Below are positions 15,864-23,114 of a stretch of DNA of 25,813 nt, piece after piece (the first letter of the stretch is position 1; every line of letters begins with the position of its first letter). The stretch comes from Kitasatospora sp040298565. Lineage in GTDB: Bacteria; Actinomycetota; Actinomycetes; Streptomycetales; Streptomycetaceae. A model generated the notes under the pieces. That model ran no database searches and had not been told where the DNA came from. It saw only the letters and a list, made by a program, of their open reading frames with translations. A program made the position numbers and the translations under genes. The stretch covers positions 1-25,813 of the forward strand of contig NZ_JBEPAK010000090.1 of assembly GCF_040298565.1 (NCBI RefSeq), in the 5' to 3' direction.

Positions 15864-17248
15864 GCACCGACTACGTCCCCGCGATGACCTTCCACCCCCA
15901 GCCCCGGCCCGGCACGCCCAGCCCGTGGGCCTTCCCCGCCCCCGAGCGCTCCTCCCTCGGCAACGGGATCACCGTGCTGCACTGCCACCGGCCCGGCCAG
16001 CAGCTGGTCGCCGTCGAGGTGCTCCTCGACGCCCCGCTCGCCGCCGAGCCCGAGGGCCTCGACGGCGTCGCCGCCATCCTCGCCCGGGCGTTCAGCGAGG
16101 GCACCGACACCCTCACCGCCGAGGAGTTCGCCGCCGAGCTGGAGCGTGCCGGTGCCACCCTCGACGCGCACGCCGACCACCCGTGCATCCGGGTCTCCCT
16201 GGAGGTCCCCGCCTCCCGGCTCCAGCGCGGCCTCACCCTGCTCGCGGACGCCCTGCGCGCCCCGGCCCTCCCCGCCGAGGAGATCGAGCGGCTCGTCGCC
16301 AACCGCCTGGACGAGATCGTCCACGAGCAGGCGAACCCGGCCCGGCGCGCCGCCAAGGCCCTCTACGCGGAGCTGTTCGACGCCGCCGACCGCCTCTCCC
16401 GGCCCCGCAGCGGCACCGCCGACACCGTCAAGTCGATCGACCGCGCGGCCGTCAAGGCCTTCTACGAGGCCCACGTGCGCCCGGCCACCAGCACCGTCGT
16501 CGTGGTCGGCGACCTCACCGGCGTCGAGCTGCCCGCCCTGCTGGAGAGCACCCTCGGCACCTGGACCGGCTCCGCCGCGGAGCCCTCCGCCCACGCCCCC
16601 GTCACCGCCGACGACCACGGCCGCGTCCTGATCGTCGACCGCCCCGGCTCGGTGCAGACCCAGCTGCTGATCGGCCGGATCGGGCCGGACCGCCACGACC
16701 CGGTCTGGGCCGCCCAGATCCTCGGCACCTACTGCCTCGGCGGCACCCTCACCTCCCGGCTCGACCGCGTCCTGCGCGAGGAGAAGGGCTACACCTACGG
16801 CGTCCGCGCGTTCGCCCAGCCGCTGCGCTCCGCCGCGGACGGCAGCGGGCGCTCGCTGCTGGCCATCAGCGGCTCGGTGGACACCGCCTCCACCGCTCCG
16901 GCGCTCGCCGACACCTGGACCATCCTGCGCACCCTCGCCGCGGAGGGCCTCACCGACGCCGAGCGGGACGAGGCCGTGCAGTTCCTGGTCGGCGTCGCGC
17001 CGCTGAAGTACGAGACCGCGGGCTCGGTCGCCGGCACCCTGGCCGACCAGGTCGAGCAGCAGCTCCCCGACGACTACCAGGCCGAGGTCTACCGGCAGCT
17101 CGCCGAACTGCCCACCGCCGCGGCCACCGAGGCCGTGGTCGCGGCCTTCCCGCCGGACCGCCTGGTCACCGTCCTGGTCGGCGACGCCGCCGCGATCGAG
17201 GACGACGTGCGGGCGCTGGGGATCGGCGAGGTCACCGTCGTCGGCTGA
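15860..17248 (+). CDS. M16 family peptidase-like protein, non-catalytic partner subunit
   Basis: The 462-residue protein is homologous in layout to the gene upstream but has lost the zinc site. Where HxxEH should stand, after EPEGLDG, it has G69-V-A-A72-I73. The second domain retains REEKGYTYGVRAF, the area carrying the R/Y pair that M16B non-catalytic subunits contribute to substrate binding. The protein therefore probably pairs with the preceding product to form one active heterodimer. The ATG at 15860 overlaps the upstream stop (ATGA), and AGGAGGG at about 15844-15850 gives a good ribosome binding site. It is slightly longer than its partner because of an N-terminal extension. Confidence 0.92.
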   Translation: MSTDYVPAMTFHPQPRPGTPSPWAFPAPERSSLGNGITVLHCHRPGQQLVAVEVLLDAPLAAEPEGLDGVAAILARAFSEGTDTLTAEEFAAELERAGATLDAHADHPCIRVSLEVPASRLQRGLTLLADALRAPALPAEEIERLVANRLDEIVHEQANPARRAAKALYAELFDAADRLSRPRSGTADTVKSIDRAAVKAFYEAHVRPATSTVVVVGDLTGVELPALLESTLGTWTGSAAEPSAHAPVTADDHGRVLIVDRPGSVQTQLLIGRIGPDRHDPVWAAQILGTYCLGGTLTSRLDRVLREEKGYTYGVRAFAQPLRSAADGSGRSLLAISGSVDTASTAPALADTWTILRTLAAEGLTDAERDEAVQFLVGVAPLKYETAGSVAGTLADQVEQQLPDDYQAEVYRQLAELPTAAATEAVVAAFPPDRLVTVLVGDAAAIEDDVRALGIGEVTVVG

Positions 17249-17267
17249 GACCCGCCGCTGTTCCGCT

Positions 17268-17299
17268 CGGCCCGGTGGAGCCTGCGCTCCACCGGGCCG
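17268..17299 (+). terminator. Terminator of the M16 operon
   Basis: A perfect 13-bp stem (17268-17280 with 17287-17299, core GGCCCGGTGGAG) closes the 6-nt loop CCTGCG, starting 19 nt after the second M16 stop. It is followed by the short AT-containing stretch TTCCTAAAT. Confidence 0.85.
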
Positions 17300-17400
17300 G
17301 CGCGTTCCTAAATCCGTTGCGGGCCCCACCCGGTCCGTGGATAGATGTTCCCCGACGCACACCACGTGCGAACTGCGAGGAACGAAGGGAGGCGGTCACC

Positions 17401-17469
17401 ATGCGGGTCGAGCGAACCATACGACGCTCCCCGAGGCCGTCCCTCCCCTGTTCCGCTCCGGCTGCCTGA
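17401..17469 (+). CDS. Candidate 22-residue leader peptide upstream of rtcB
   Basis: In the 317-nt gap between the M16 pair and rtcB an ATG at 17401 is preceded by GAAGGGAGG, with GGGAGG at 17387-17392 and 8-nt spacing. This is a better Shine-Dalgarno sequence than most real genes here have. The frame encodes 22 residues, basic at the N terminus (MRVERTIRRS), with one cysteine and an Ala-rich end, and stops about 96 nt before the rtcB ATG. It could be an attenuation-type leader or a small protein. A weak promoter guess is TTGCGG (17317-17322) with GATAGA 17 nt on. Without conservation data this remains speculative. Confidence 0.35.
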   Translation: MRVERTIRRSPRPSLPCSAPAA

Positions 17470-17565
17470 GCGCACCCGCCCCGAACTTCCCCGAGCCGCG
17501 CCGGGATCTCGTGTCGCGCGGCCGTGCCCTTCCCGAACCACCCGACCGCTGGAGGTCGTTCAACC

Positions 17566-18759
17566 ATGACGTACACCGAGGTGCCCGGAATCCGCGTGCC
17601 GATCCGGATGTGGACCGACCCCGCGACGGTCGAGGGCCAGGCGATGCAGCAGCTGCGCAACATCAGCTCCCTGCCGTGGCTGCACGGTCTCGCGGTGATG
17701 CCGGACGTCCACCTGGGCAAGGGCGCGACCGTCGGCTCCGTCATCGCCATGAAGGGTGCGGTCTGCCCGGCGGCCGTCGGCGTCGACATCGGCTGCGGGA
17801 TGAGCGCGGTGAAGACCTCCCTCACCGCCGCGGACCTCCCGGACGACCTGTCCCGGCTGCGTTCCAGGATCGAGCAGGCGATCCCGGTCGGCCGGGGCCT
17901 GCACACCGACCCGGTCGACCCGGCCAAGCTGCACGGCTTCCGGACGGCGGGCTGGGACGACTTCTGGCAGCGCTTCGACGGCGTGGCGAAGGAGGTCAAG
18001 TGGCGCCGCGCAAAGGCAATGCAGCAGATGGGGACTCTCGGCGGAGGTAATCATCATATTGAACTATGTTTGGATGATGGCGGAAACGTTTGGCTAACGC
18101 TGCATTCCGGATCGCGTGGAATCGGCAAGGAGTTGGCCGAGCATCACATGGGTGTCGCGCGCTCGCTCCCGCACAACCAGGGGCTGGTCGACCGAGATCT
18201 GGCGGTCTTCGTCTCGGAGACCTCGGAGATGGCGGCCTACCGCCAGGACCTGTTCTGGGCGCAGGAGTATGCGTTCCACAACCGCTCGATCATGATGGCG
18301 CTCCTCAAGAGCGCCGTGCGCCGCGAACTCCCGAAGGCGAAGGTCACGTTCGAGGACGAGATCAGCTGCCACCACAACTACGTGGCGGAGGAGCGGTACG
18401 AAGGCCTGGACCTGCTGGTGACCCGCAAGGGCGCTATCCGGGCTCGGGTCGGCGACTACGGAATCATCCCCGGCTCTATGGCCACCGGTTCCTACATCGT
18501 CCGCGGCCTCGGCAACGAGGCGGCGTTCAACTCCGCCTCGCACGGCGCCGGCCGCAAGATGAGCCGCAACGCCGCGAAGAAGCGCTTCACCACCCGGGAT
18601 CTGATCGAGCAGACCATGGGCGTGGAGTGCCGCAAGGACAGCGGCGTGGTGGACGAGATCCCGGGCGCCTACAAGTCCATCGAGAAGGTCATGGCCCAGC
18701 AGACCGACCTGGTCGAGCCGGTCGCCCACCTGATGCAGGTCGTCTGCGTGAAGGGCTGA
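17566..18759 (+). CDS. rtcB: RtcB-type RNA ligase (3'-phosphate / 5'-OH)
   Basis: The 397-residue protein carries every RtcB active-site motif. These are VDIGCGM with D74 and C77, GTLGGGNHHIE with N162 and H163, LHSGSRG with H180, CHHNYVAEE with H270, and SHGAGRKMSR with H326, the histidine that is guanylylated in the family. RtcB uses GTP and Mn2+ to join RNA 2',3'-cyclic phosphate or 3'-phosphate ends to 5'-OH ends, in tRNA splicing or RNA repair. The ATG at 17566 follows GGAGG at 17551-17555. No rtcA, archease or Ro gene is adjacent. Codons 149-196 have quite foreign codon usage (separate entry), and a homing endonuclease gene converges on it. The protein looks intact. Confidence 0.95.
   Translation: MTYTEVPGIRVPIRMWTDPATVEGQAMQQLRNISSLPWLHGLAVMPDVHLGKGATVGSVIAMKGAVCPAAVGVDIGCGMSAVKTSLTAADLPDDLSRLRSRIEQAIPVGRGLHTDPVDPAKLHGFRTAGWDDFWQRFDGVAKEVKWRRAKAMQQMGTLGGGNHHIELCLDDGGNVWLTLHSGSRGIGKELAEHHMGVARSLPHNQGLVDRDLAVFVSETSEMAAYRQDLFWAQEYAFHNRSIMMALLKSAVRRELPKAKVTFEDEISCHHNYVAEERYEGLDLLVTRKGAIRARVGDYGIIPGSMATGSYIVRGLGNEAAFNSASHGAGRKMSRNAAKKRFTTRDLIEQTMGVECRKDSGVVDEIPGAYKSIEKVMAQQTDLVEPVAHLMQVVCVKG
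18010..18153 (+). other. Synonymously recoded, AT-rich patch inside rtcB
   Basis: Codons 149-196 of rtcB contain 23 A/T-ending codons out of 48; codons 1-148 contain 4. Nine in a row (18043-18069, for residues G160 to C168) end in A or T, including GGA, GGT, AAT, CAT, ATT, CTA and TGT, which are rare in this genome. 18043-18105 is about 43% GC. The encoded peptide spans the metal-binding motifs GGGNHH and HSGSRG and is normal for RtcB, so this is not a sequencing error. The next 115 codons are mildly deviant (10 A/T-ending) and the last 86 are normal (1). It may mark the homing site of the neighbouring endonuclease. Confidence 0.9.
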
Positions 18760-18771
18760 GCATCGACACGC

Positions 18772-18799
18772 GATGGCCCCCGATCCGTCGGGGGCCATC
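18772..18799. terminator. Terminator between convergent rtcB and endonuclease genes
   Basis: A perfect 12-bp stem (GATGGCCCCCGA 18772-18783 with 18788-18799) has the tetraloop TCCG. It starts 12 nt after the rtcB stop and ends 1 nt before the stop codon of the opposing gene, so it can serve both. Confidence 0.85.
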
Positions 18800-18800
18800 C

Positions 18801-19616
18801 TCAGCGCTGCCGCGGAAGGACTCGTGGGCGTTCGGGGCCGACGAGCCGCCAGCGGCGGATCTCGCAGCTCTTGAGCGTTCGGCTCAGCTGCTCGGACGCT
18901 CGCTCCATGCTTGCTGCCGTGCGAAGCACCTCGTCCTCCTCCGGGGTCCAGCTGCGTCGTGGCGGGGCGAACTTCATGGTCGGCGGGCGGACCCAGATAC
19001 GGGCCCGACCGGCTCCCAGCAGCTTCCGGGGCAGTGCCAGGCAGCCCGGGTAGTAGAGGTCGCCGGCCAGTGCCACACCGGCCTCGTTCAGGAAGAGGAT
19101 GTTGTAGATGTCGTCGCGCTTGTTGCGGGTGAGCTTGCGGCGGGCGCCGCACAGCCGTTCCGCGTAGTCGACAGCGAAGGCCGCCAGGGCATCGCTCTTG
19201 GTGGTCAGGCTCACGAACGGCAGGTCCTGGGAGGTGCGTCCCACCGACCCATCTGCGTCGATCAGCCCCCGCAGGTAGTCGCGCTGGGAGAACGGCACGG
19301 TCGGCGGCGCGACGACCTCGGACTTCCGACCCACCGGTAGGCCGAGTTCCCGCAGTTCCTCGCGAAACTCGCGGGCGCTCACGGTCGAGGTCGCCGAGGT
19401 GTGCTCTGCCCCGAAGTTGGTGCTCCGCGTCCGGTACCGGATGCTGCTGTAGAACGGGCAGAGCCGCTGGAACTCCTCCAGGATCGGGGCGTCCCGGGCC
19501 GAGAGTTCCACCGTGAGACGGCCCTTGTTGCCGACTCCCTGCGCGAGGTGTCCGTCCGCCTGGAGAAAGGCGAACATGTAGGCGTGCTCGGGCCGTTCGA
19601 GGTCGAAGAACGTCAT
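18801..19616 (-). CDS. Free-standing LAGLIDADG homing endonuclease with Myb-like tail
   Basis: The 271-residue protein has two LAGLIDADG motifs: FAFLQADGHL (acidic D21) and LRGLIDADGSVG (D122). They are about 100 residues apart, as in single-chain, pseudo-symmetric enzymes of this family. Each is followed by a beta-rich region that would contact DNA. The C-terminal part (about 220-257) contains RRSWTPEEDEVLRTAA and later IRRWRL, resembling a Myb/SANT-type helical DNA-binding module. The gene is not inside an intron or intein; it stands alone and converges on rtcB with 41 nt between the stop codons. Its codon usage is GC-rich like the host, so it is not a very recent arrival. The target is unknown; rtcB is the best candidate. 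Confidence 0.88.
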   Translation of the reverse strand: MTFFDLERPEHAYMFAFLQADGHLAQGVGNKGRLTVELSARDAPILEEFQRLCPFYSSIRYRTRSTNFGAEHTSATSTVSAREFREELRELGLPVGRKSEVVAPPTVPFSQRDYLRGLIDADGSVGRTSQDLPFVSLTTKSDALAAFAVDYAERLCGARRKLTRNKRDDIYNILFLNEAGVALAGDLYYPGCLALPRKLLGAGRARIWVRPPTMKFAPPRRSWTPEEDEVLRTAASMERASEQLSRTLKSCEIRRWRLVGPERPRVLPRQR

Positions 19617-19705
19617 GCCTCGAGCATCAGTGCGACCCGCCGTTCGGGAGGGGCGAACGATCGCCGGTTCACCCCATGGTGTCGATGTGGCCGGTTCCGC
19701 GAACG

Positions 19706-19741
19706 GAAGCGCCCGGCAGTGCTACCACAGCCGGGCGCTTC
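19706..19741 (-). terminator. Terminator of ptsH
   Basis: GAAGCGCCCGGC (19706-19717) pairs perfectly with GCCGGGCGCTTC (19730-19741) over a 12-nt loop. It begins 18 nt beyond the ptsH stop on the minus strand and shields the endonuclease gene from ptsH transcription. Confidence 0.8.
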
Positions 19742-19759
19742 GTGGCGCGTTGCGAGGGC

Positions 19760-20041
19760 TCAGGCGGCGGCCGGGAGCTCGTCGAGGCCCTCGGCGACGA
19801 GCTTGGCGAGGCGGTCGAGGGCCTCGTCGGCGCCGGGGGCGTCGGAGGCGAGGACGACCTCGTCGCCGCCCTGGGCGCCCAGCGCGAGCAGGCCGAGCAT
19901 GGAGGCGGCGTTGACGGGGTTGCCGCCCGGCTTGGCGATGGTGATCGGCACGCCGGTGGCCGTGACGGCCCGGACGAAGATGGAGGCGGGACGGGCGTGC
20001 AGGCCCTCGGCCCAACCGATGGTGACGCGGCGCTCGGCCAT
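19760..20041 (-). CDS. ptsH: Phosphocarrier protein HPr
   Basis: The 93-residue protein is HPr of the phosphotransferase system. The phosphorylated histidine is H15 in AEGLHARPAS, and the second helix region NPVNAASMLGLLALGA carries S47 at the regulatory serine position. HPr takes phosphate from enzyme I and passes it to sugar-specific EIIA domains in the cytoplasm; in Streptomyces the main uses are N-acetylglucosamine and fructose uptake. I chose the ATG at 20041, where HPr homology begins. The gene stands alone with its own terminator and a DasR-type operator 62 bp upstream. No ptsI or crr is adjacent in this window. Confidence 0.95.
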   Translation of the reverse strand: MAERRVTIGWAEGLHARPASIFVRAVTATGVPITIAKPGGNPVNAASMLGLLALGAQGGDEVVLASDAPGADEALDRLAKLVAEGLDELPAAA

Positions 20042-20102
20042 GAGACGTGCCTTTCCGGTGAAGCTGGTCACGGCCGTGCTCGGGGAGCGGGGGAAACGAC
20101 CG

Positions 20103-20118
20103 TGTTGTCTAGACCAGT
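20103..20118 (-). promoter_or_regulatory. DasR-responsive element (dre) upstream of ptsH
   Basis: On the minus strand the site reads ACTGGTCTAGACAACA. As I remember it, the dre consensus bound by the GntR-family regulator DasR is ACTGGTCTAGACCACT, so 14 of 16 positions match, including the palindromic core TGTCTAGACCA seen on the plus strand. It lies 62-77 bp before the ptsH start. DasR control of pts genes by glucosamine-6-phosphate is established in S. coelicolor; binding here is inferred from sequence. The same site is about 150 bp upstream of the divergent acetyltransferase gene. Confidence 0.85.
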
Positions 20119-20159
20119 GTCGCACGCAGGCGACCCCTCGGAGCCGTCGCGTTCGGGAG

Positions 20160-20187
20160 TTGTGATTGTTTCTTTTCGGGGCATAAG
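20160..20187 (+). promoter_or_regulatory. Candidate sigma-70-type promoter in the ptsH/patA gap
   Basis: TTGTGA (20160-20165) and CATAAG (20182-20187) are separated by 16 nt, inside the most AT-rich stretch of this intergenic region. It points toward the acetyltransferase gene about 80 nt downstream. Each hexamer matches its consensus at four of six positions. Confidence 0.25.
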
Positions 20188-20254
20188 ACCCGGCCAGTGG
20201 CCCTGTCCACCCTGCCGCGAGCGCGCGACCGGCGCCATTCGGCCCGCCGCCGGA

Positions 20255-20260
20255 TAACCT
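20255..20260 (+). promoter_or_regulatory. Candidate -10 box for a leaderless patA transcript
   Basis: TAACCT fits the streptomycete -10 pattern TANNNT and ends 7 nt before the GTG at 20268, so transcription would begin at or next to the start codon. No Shine-Dalgarno sequence is seen before the start, consistent with a leaderless message. No convincing -35 box is visible. Confidence 0.35.
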
Positions 20261-20267
20261 GACGAAT

Positions 20268-23114
20268 GTGGAAGACCCCGCGGTGGCGAACCCCGAGCAG
20301 ACCGGCTATCCGCAGCACTGGGAAGCCGACGTCCTCCTGCGCGACGGCGGCACGGCCCGGATCCGGCCGATCACCCCGGGCGACGCGGGGCGGCTGGTGG
20401 AGTTCTACGAGCAGGTCTCGGACCAGTCCAAGTACTTCCGCTTCTTCGCCCCGTACCCGCGGCTGTCCGACAAGGACGTCCGCCGCTTCACCCACCACGA
20501 CTTCGTGAACCGGGTCGGCCTCGCGGTGGTGGTCCGCGACCGCTTCATCGCCACCGTCCGCTACGACCGGATCGACGCCGAGGGCCGCCCCTCCGACTCG
20601 GGAACCGACGCCGAGGTCGCCTTCCTCGTCCAGGACGCCCACCAGGGCCGCGGCGTCGCCTCCGCCCTGCTGGAGCACATCGCGGCCGTCGCCCAGGAGC
20701 GCGGCATCCGCCGCTTCCAGGCCGAGGTGCTGCCGGAGAACCGCAAGATGGTGAAGGTCTTCACCGACGCCGGCTACACCCAGCGCCGCAGCTTCGCCGA
20801 CGGCGTGGTGCACCTGGAGTTCGACCTCGAGCAGACCGACCGCTCGCTCGCGGTGATGCGCGCCCGCGAGCACCGCGCCGAGGCCCGCTCCGTCCAGCGC
20901 CTGCTCATCCCGCGCTCGGTGGCCGTGGTCGGGGTGTCCCGCAACCCGCAGAGCGTCGGCCGGGCCATCCTGCGCGACCTGCTGGGCGGCTTCGACACCT
21001 CCTTCCGCAGCCGGTACGAGCCCGGCGCCGAGCCGCGCGCCGTGTACGCCGTGAACCGCAACGCCCCGCCCGGCACCGAACTGGACGGCGTGCCGGTGCA
21101 CCGTTCGGTCCTGGACGTCCCCGGGCCGGTCGACCTCGCCGTGATCGCCGTCCCGGAGAGCGCCGTCCCGGCGGCCGTGGCCGAGTGCGGCGCGCACGGG
21201 GTGCAGGGCCTGGTGGTGGTCACCGCCGGCTACGCCGAGACCGGCCCGGAGGGGCGGGACCGGCAGCGCGCCCTGGTCCGCCAGGCCCGGGCGGCGGGCA
21301 TGCGGGTGGTCGGCCCGAACGCCTTCGGTCTGATCAACACCGACCCCGAGCGCCCGCTGAACGCCTCGCTCGCCCCGCACCTGCCCGAGCGCGGCGGCTT
21401 CGGGATCTTCTGCCAGTCCGGGGCGATCGGCGTCGCCCTGCTGGAGGCCGCCCACAAGCGCGGGCTCGGCGTCTCCTCCTTCGCCTCGGTCGGCAACCGC
21501 GCCGACGTCTCCGGCAACGACTTCCTCCAGTACTGGGCCGAGGACGAGGCCACCGAGGTGGTGCTGCTCTACCTGGAGTCCTTCGGCAACCCCCGCAAGT
21601 TCACCCGGATCGCCCGCCGGCTGGCCGCCGCCAAGCCGGTCGTCGTGGTCAAGGGCGCCCGGCACACCGGCAGCCTGCCGCCCGGCCACGCCGTCCCCGC
21701 CACCGCCACCGGCCTGCGCGACGCCACCGTGGACGCGCTGTTCGAACAGGCCGGCGTGACCAGGGTGGCGACCATCACCGAGCTCTTCGACACCGGGGAA
21801 CTGCTCGCCCAGCAGCCGCTGCCACCGGGCGACCGGATCGCCGTGGTCGGCAACTCCGACTCGCTCGGCCTGCTCACCTACGACGCCTGCCTGAGCGCCG
21901 GCCTGCGCCCGCGCACGCCCGTGGACCTCACCACGGCCGCGACCGGCGAGAACTTCCGGATCGCCCTGGACGTCGCGCTCAGCGACCCGGCCGTGGACGC
22001 CGTGATCGCCGTCGCCATCCCGCCGATCGGCACCGCCGCGCACGCCTTCACGGGCGGCCGGCTGACCGGCCCGGACGACCCCGAGACGGGCTCGGACGAC
22101 CTGGAGATCGCCACCGGCCTGCTCGAAGCGGGCGCACGCGCACGTGAGTTGGGCAAGCCCCTGGTGCTGGCCCACCTCGCCCTGACCGACCTGCCGGCCC
22201 GGCTGCGCCCCGGCGGCATCCCGGCCTACGCGGCCCCCGAGCGTGCCGTGGGCGCCCTCGCCCACGCCGTGCACTACGCCCAGTGGCGCAGCCGCACCGC
22301 CGAGGCGGAGGAGACGGCACGCGTTCCCGAACTGGACCGGATCGACGAGCCCGGCGCCCGCGCCCTGGTGGAGGCGGCACTGAGCACCCGCGCCGCGACG
22401 GCCGCGCGCACCCAGCCCGGCGGCGCCCGGATCACCCTGTCCGAGACCGACGCCCAGGAGCTGCTGGCCCGCTACGGGATCGACGTCTCCCCGGTGCTGC
22501 CCGCCCCGGACGAGGAGAGCGCCGTCCGGGCCGCCGAGCGGCTCGGCTACCCGGTGGCCCTGAAGGCGACCGCCCCGCACCTGCGCCACCGCCCCGACCT
22601 GGGCAGCGTCCGCCTCGACCTGACCGGCGAGCCGGGCCTGCGCCGCGCCCACCGCGAGCTGGACGCCCTGCTCGGCGGCGCGGCCGGGGCCCAGCTGGTG
22701 GTGCAGCGGATGGCCGCGCGCGGCGTGGACACCGTGATCGGCGCCACGGTCGACCCGGCGGTGGGGGCGATCCTCTCCTTCGGGCTGGCCGGCGCCCCGG
22801 CCGAACTGCTGGGCGACGTGGCCCACCGGCTGGTGCCGGCCACCGACCAGGACGTCGCGAGCCTGATCCGGGAGGTCCGGGCGGCGCCGCTGCTGTTCGG
22901 CTGGCGGGGGGCCGAGGCGGTGGACACCGCCGCCCTGGAGGAACTGCTGCTCCGGGTGTCGCAGCTCGTGGACGACGTGCCGGAGATCGCCTCGGTGGAC
23001 CTCGAACCGGTGGTCGTCGCCCCGCACGGACTGGCGATCCTGGGGGCGCGGGTGAGGGTCGCGCCCCTGCCCGTCCGCAGCGATCTGGGCCCGCGCGCGA
23101 TGAGCACGCTGTAG
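20268..23114 (+). CDS. patA: GNAT protein acetyltransferase fused to NDP-forming acyl-CoA synthetase-like domains (PatA type)
   Basis: This 948-residue fusion begins with a GNAT domain (about 22-185) with the acyl-CoA loop VQDAHQGRGVASALL at 121-135. A CoA-binding domain follows from about 213 (IPRSVAVVGVSRNPQSVGRA), then a succinyl-CoA ligase-like domain with FCQSGAIGVALLEAA and RHTGS near 465, and a C-terminal ATP-grasp-like domain from about 720. The GNAT-first order is that described for Streptomyces lividans PatA, which acetylates and inactivates acyl-CoA synthetases; Salmonella Pat has the reverse order. Acetylation of metabolic enzymes is therefore the likely role, with the synthetase part probably a sensor. 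The start could be GTG 20268 or GTG 20283. It is divergent from ptsH. Confidence 0.92.
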   Translation: MEDPAVANPEQTGYPQHWEADVLLRDGGTARIRPITPGDAGRLVEFYEQVSDQSKYFRFFAPYPRLSDKDVRRFTHHDFVNRVGLAVVVRDRFIATVRYDRIDAEGRPSDSGTDAEVAFLVQDAHQGRGVASALLEHIAAVAQERGIRRFQAEVLPENRKMVKVFTDAGYTQRRSFADGVVHLEFDLEQTDRSLAVMRAREHRAEARSVQRLLIPRSVAVVGVSRNPQSVGRAILRDLLGGFDTSFRSRYEPGAEPRAVYAVNRNAPPGTELDGVPVHRSVLDVPGPVDLAVIAVPESAVPAAVAECGAHGVQGLVVVTAGYAETGPEGRDRQRALVRQARAAGMRVVGPNAFGLINTDPERPLNASLAPHLPERGGFGIFCQSGAIGVALLEAAHKRGLGVSSFASVGNRADVSGNDFLQYWAEDEATEVVLLYLESFGNPRKFTRIARRLAAAKPVVVVKGARHTGSLPPGHAVPATATGLRDATVDALFEQAGVTRVATITELFDTGELLAQQPLPPGDRIAVVGNSDSLGLLTYDACLSAGLRPRTPVDLTTAATGENFRIALDVALSDPAVDAVIAVAIPPIGTAAHAFTGGRLTGPDDPETGSDDLEIATGLLEAGARARELGKPLVLAHLALTDLPARLRPGGIPAYAAPERAVGALAHAVHYAQWRSRTAEAEETARVPELDRIDEPGARALVEAALSTRAATAARTQPGGARITLSETDAQELLARYGIDVSPVLPAPDEESAVRAAERLGYPVALKATAPHLRHRPDLGSVRLDLTGEPGLRRAHRELDALLGGAAGAQLVVQRMAARGVDTVIGATVDPAVGAILSFGLAGAPAELLGDVAHRLVPATDQDVASLIREVRAAPLLFGWRGAEAVDTAALEELLLRVSQLVDDVPEIASVDLEPVVVAPHGLAILGARVRVAPLPVRSDLGPRAMSTL

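Noticed and set aside
18043..18110. Internal ribosome binding site or promoter in the recoded rtcB patch
   Set aside because: GGAGGT at 18043-18048 and TATGTT at 18065-18070 look suggestive. The only frames started are a 12-codon peptide or a shadow frame, and no -35 box fits.
17566..18759. Intein or intron inside rtcB
   Set aside because: The reading frame is continuous at normal RtcB length with all motifs in order, so no intervening sequence is present now. From memory, archaeal RtcB inteins sit at the earlier IGCG motif rather than at the recoded patch.
19641..19659. CGTTCG/CGAACG hairpin upstream of the endonuclease
   Set aside because: Six-base arms with a 7-nt loop are expected by chance at this GC content, and no promoter elements accompany it.
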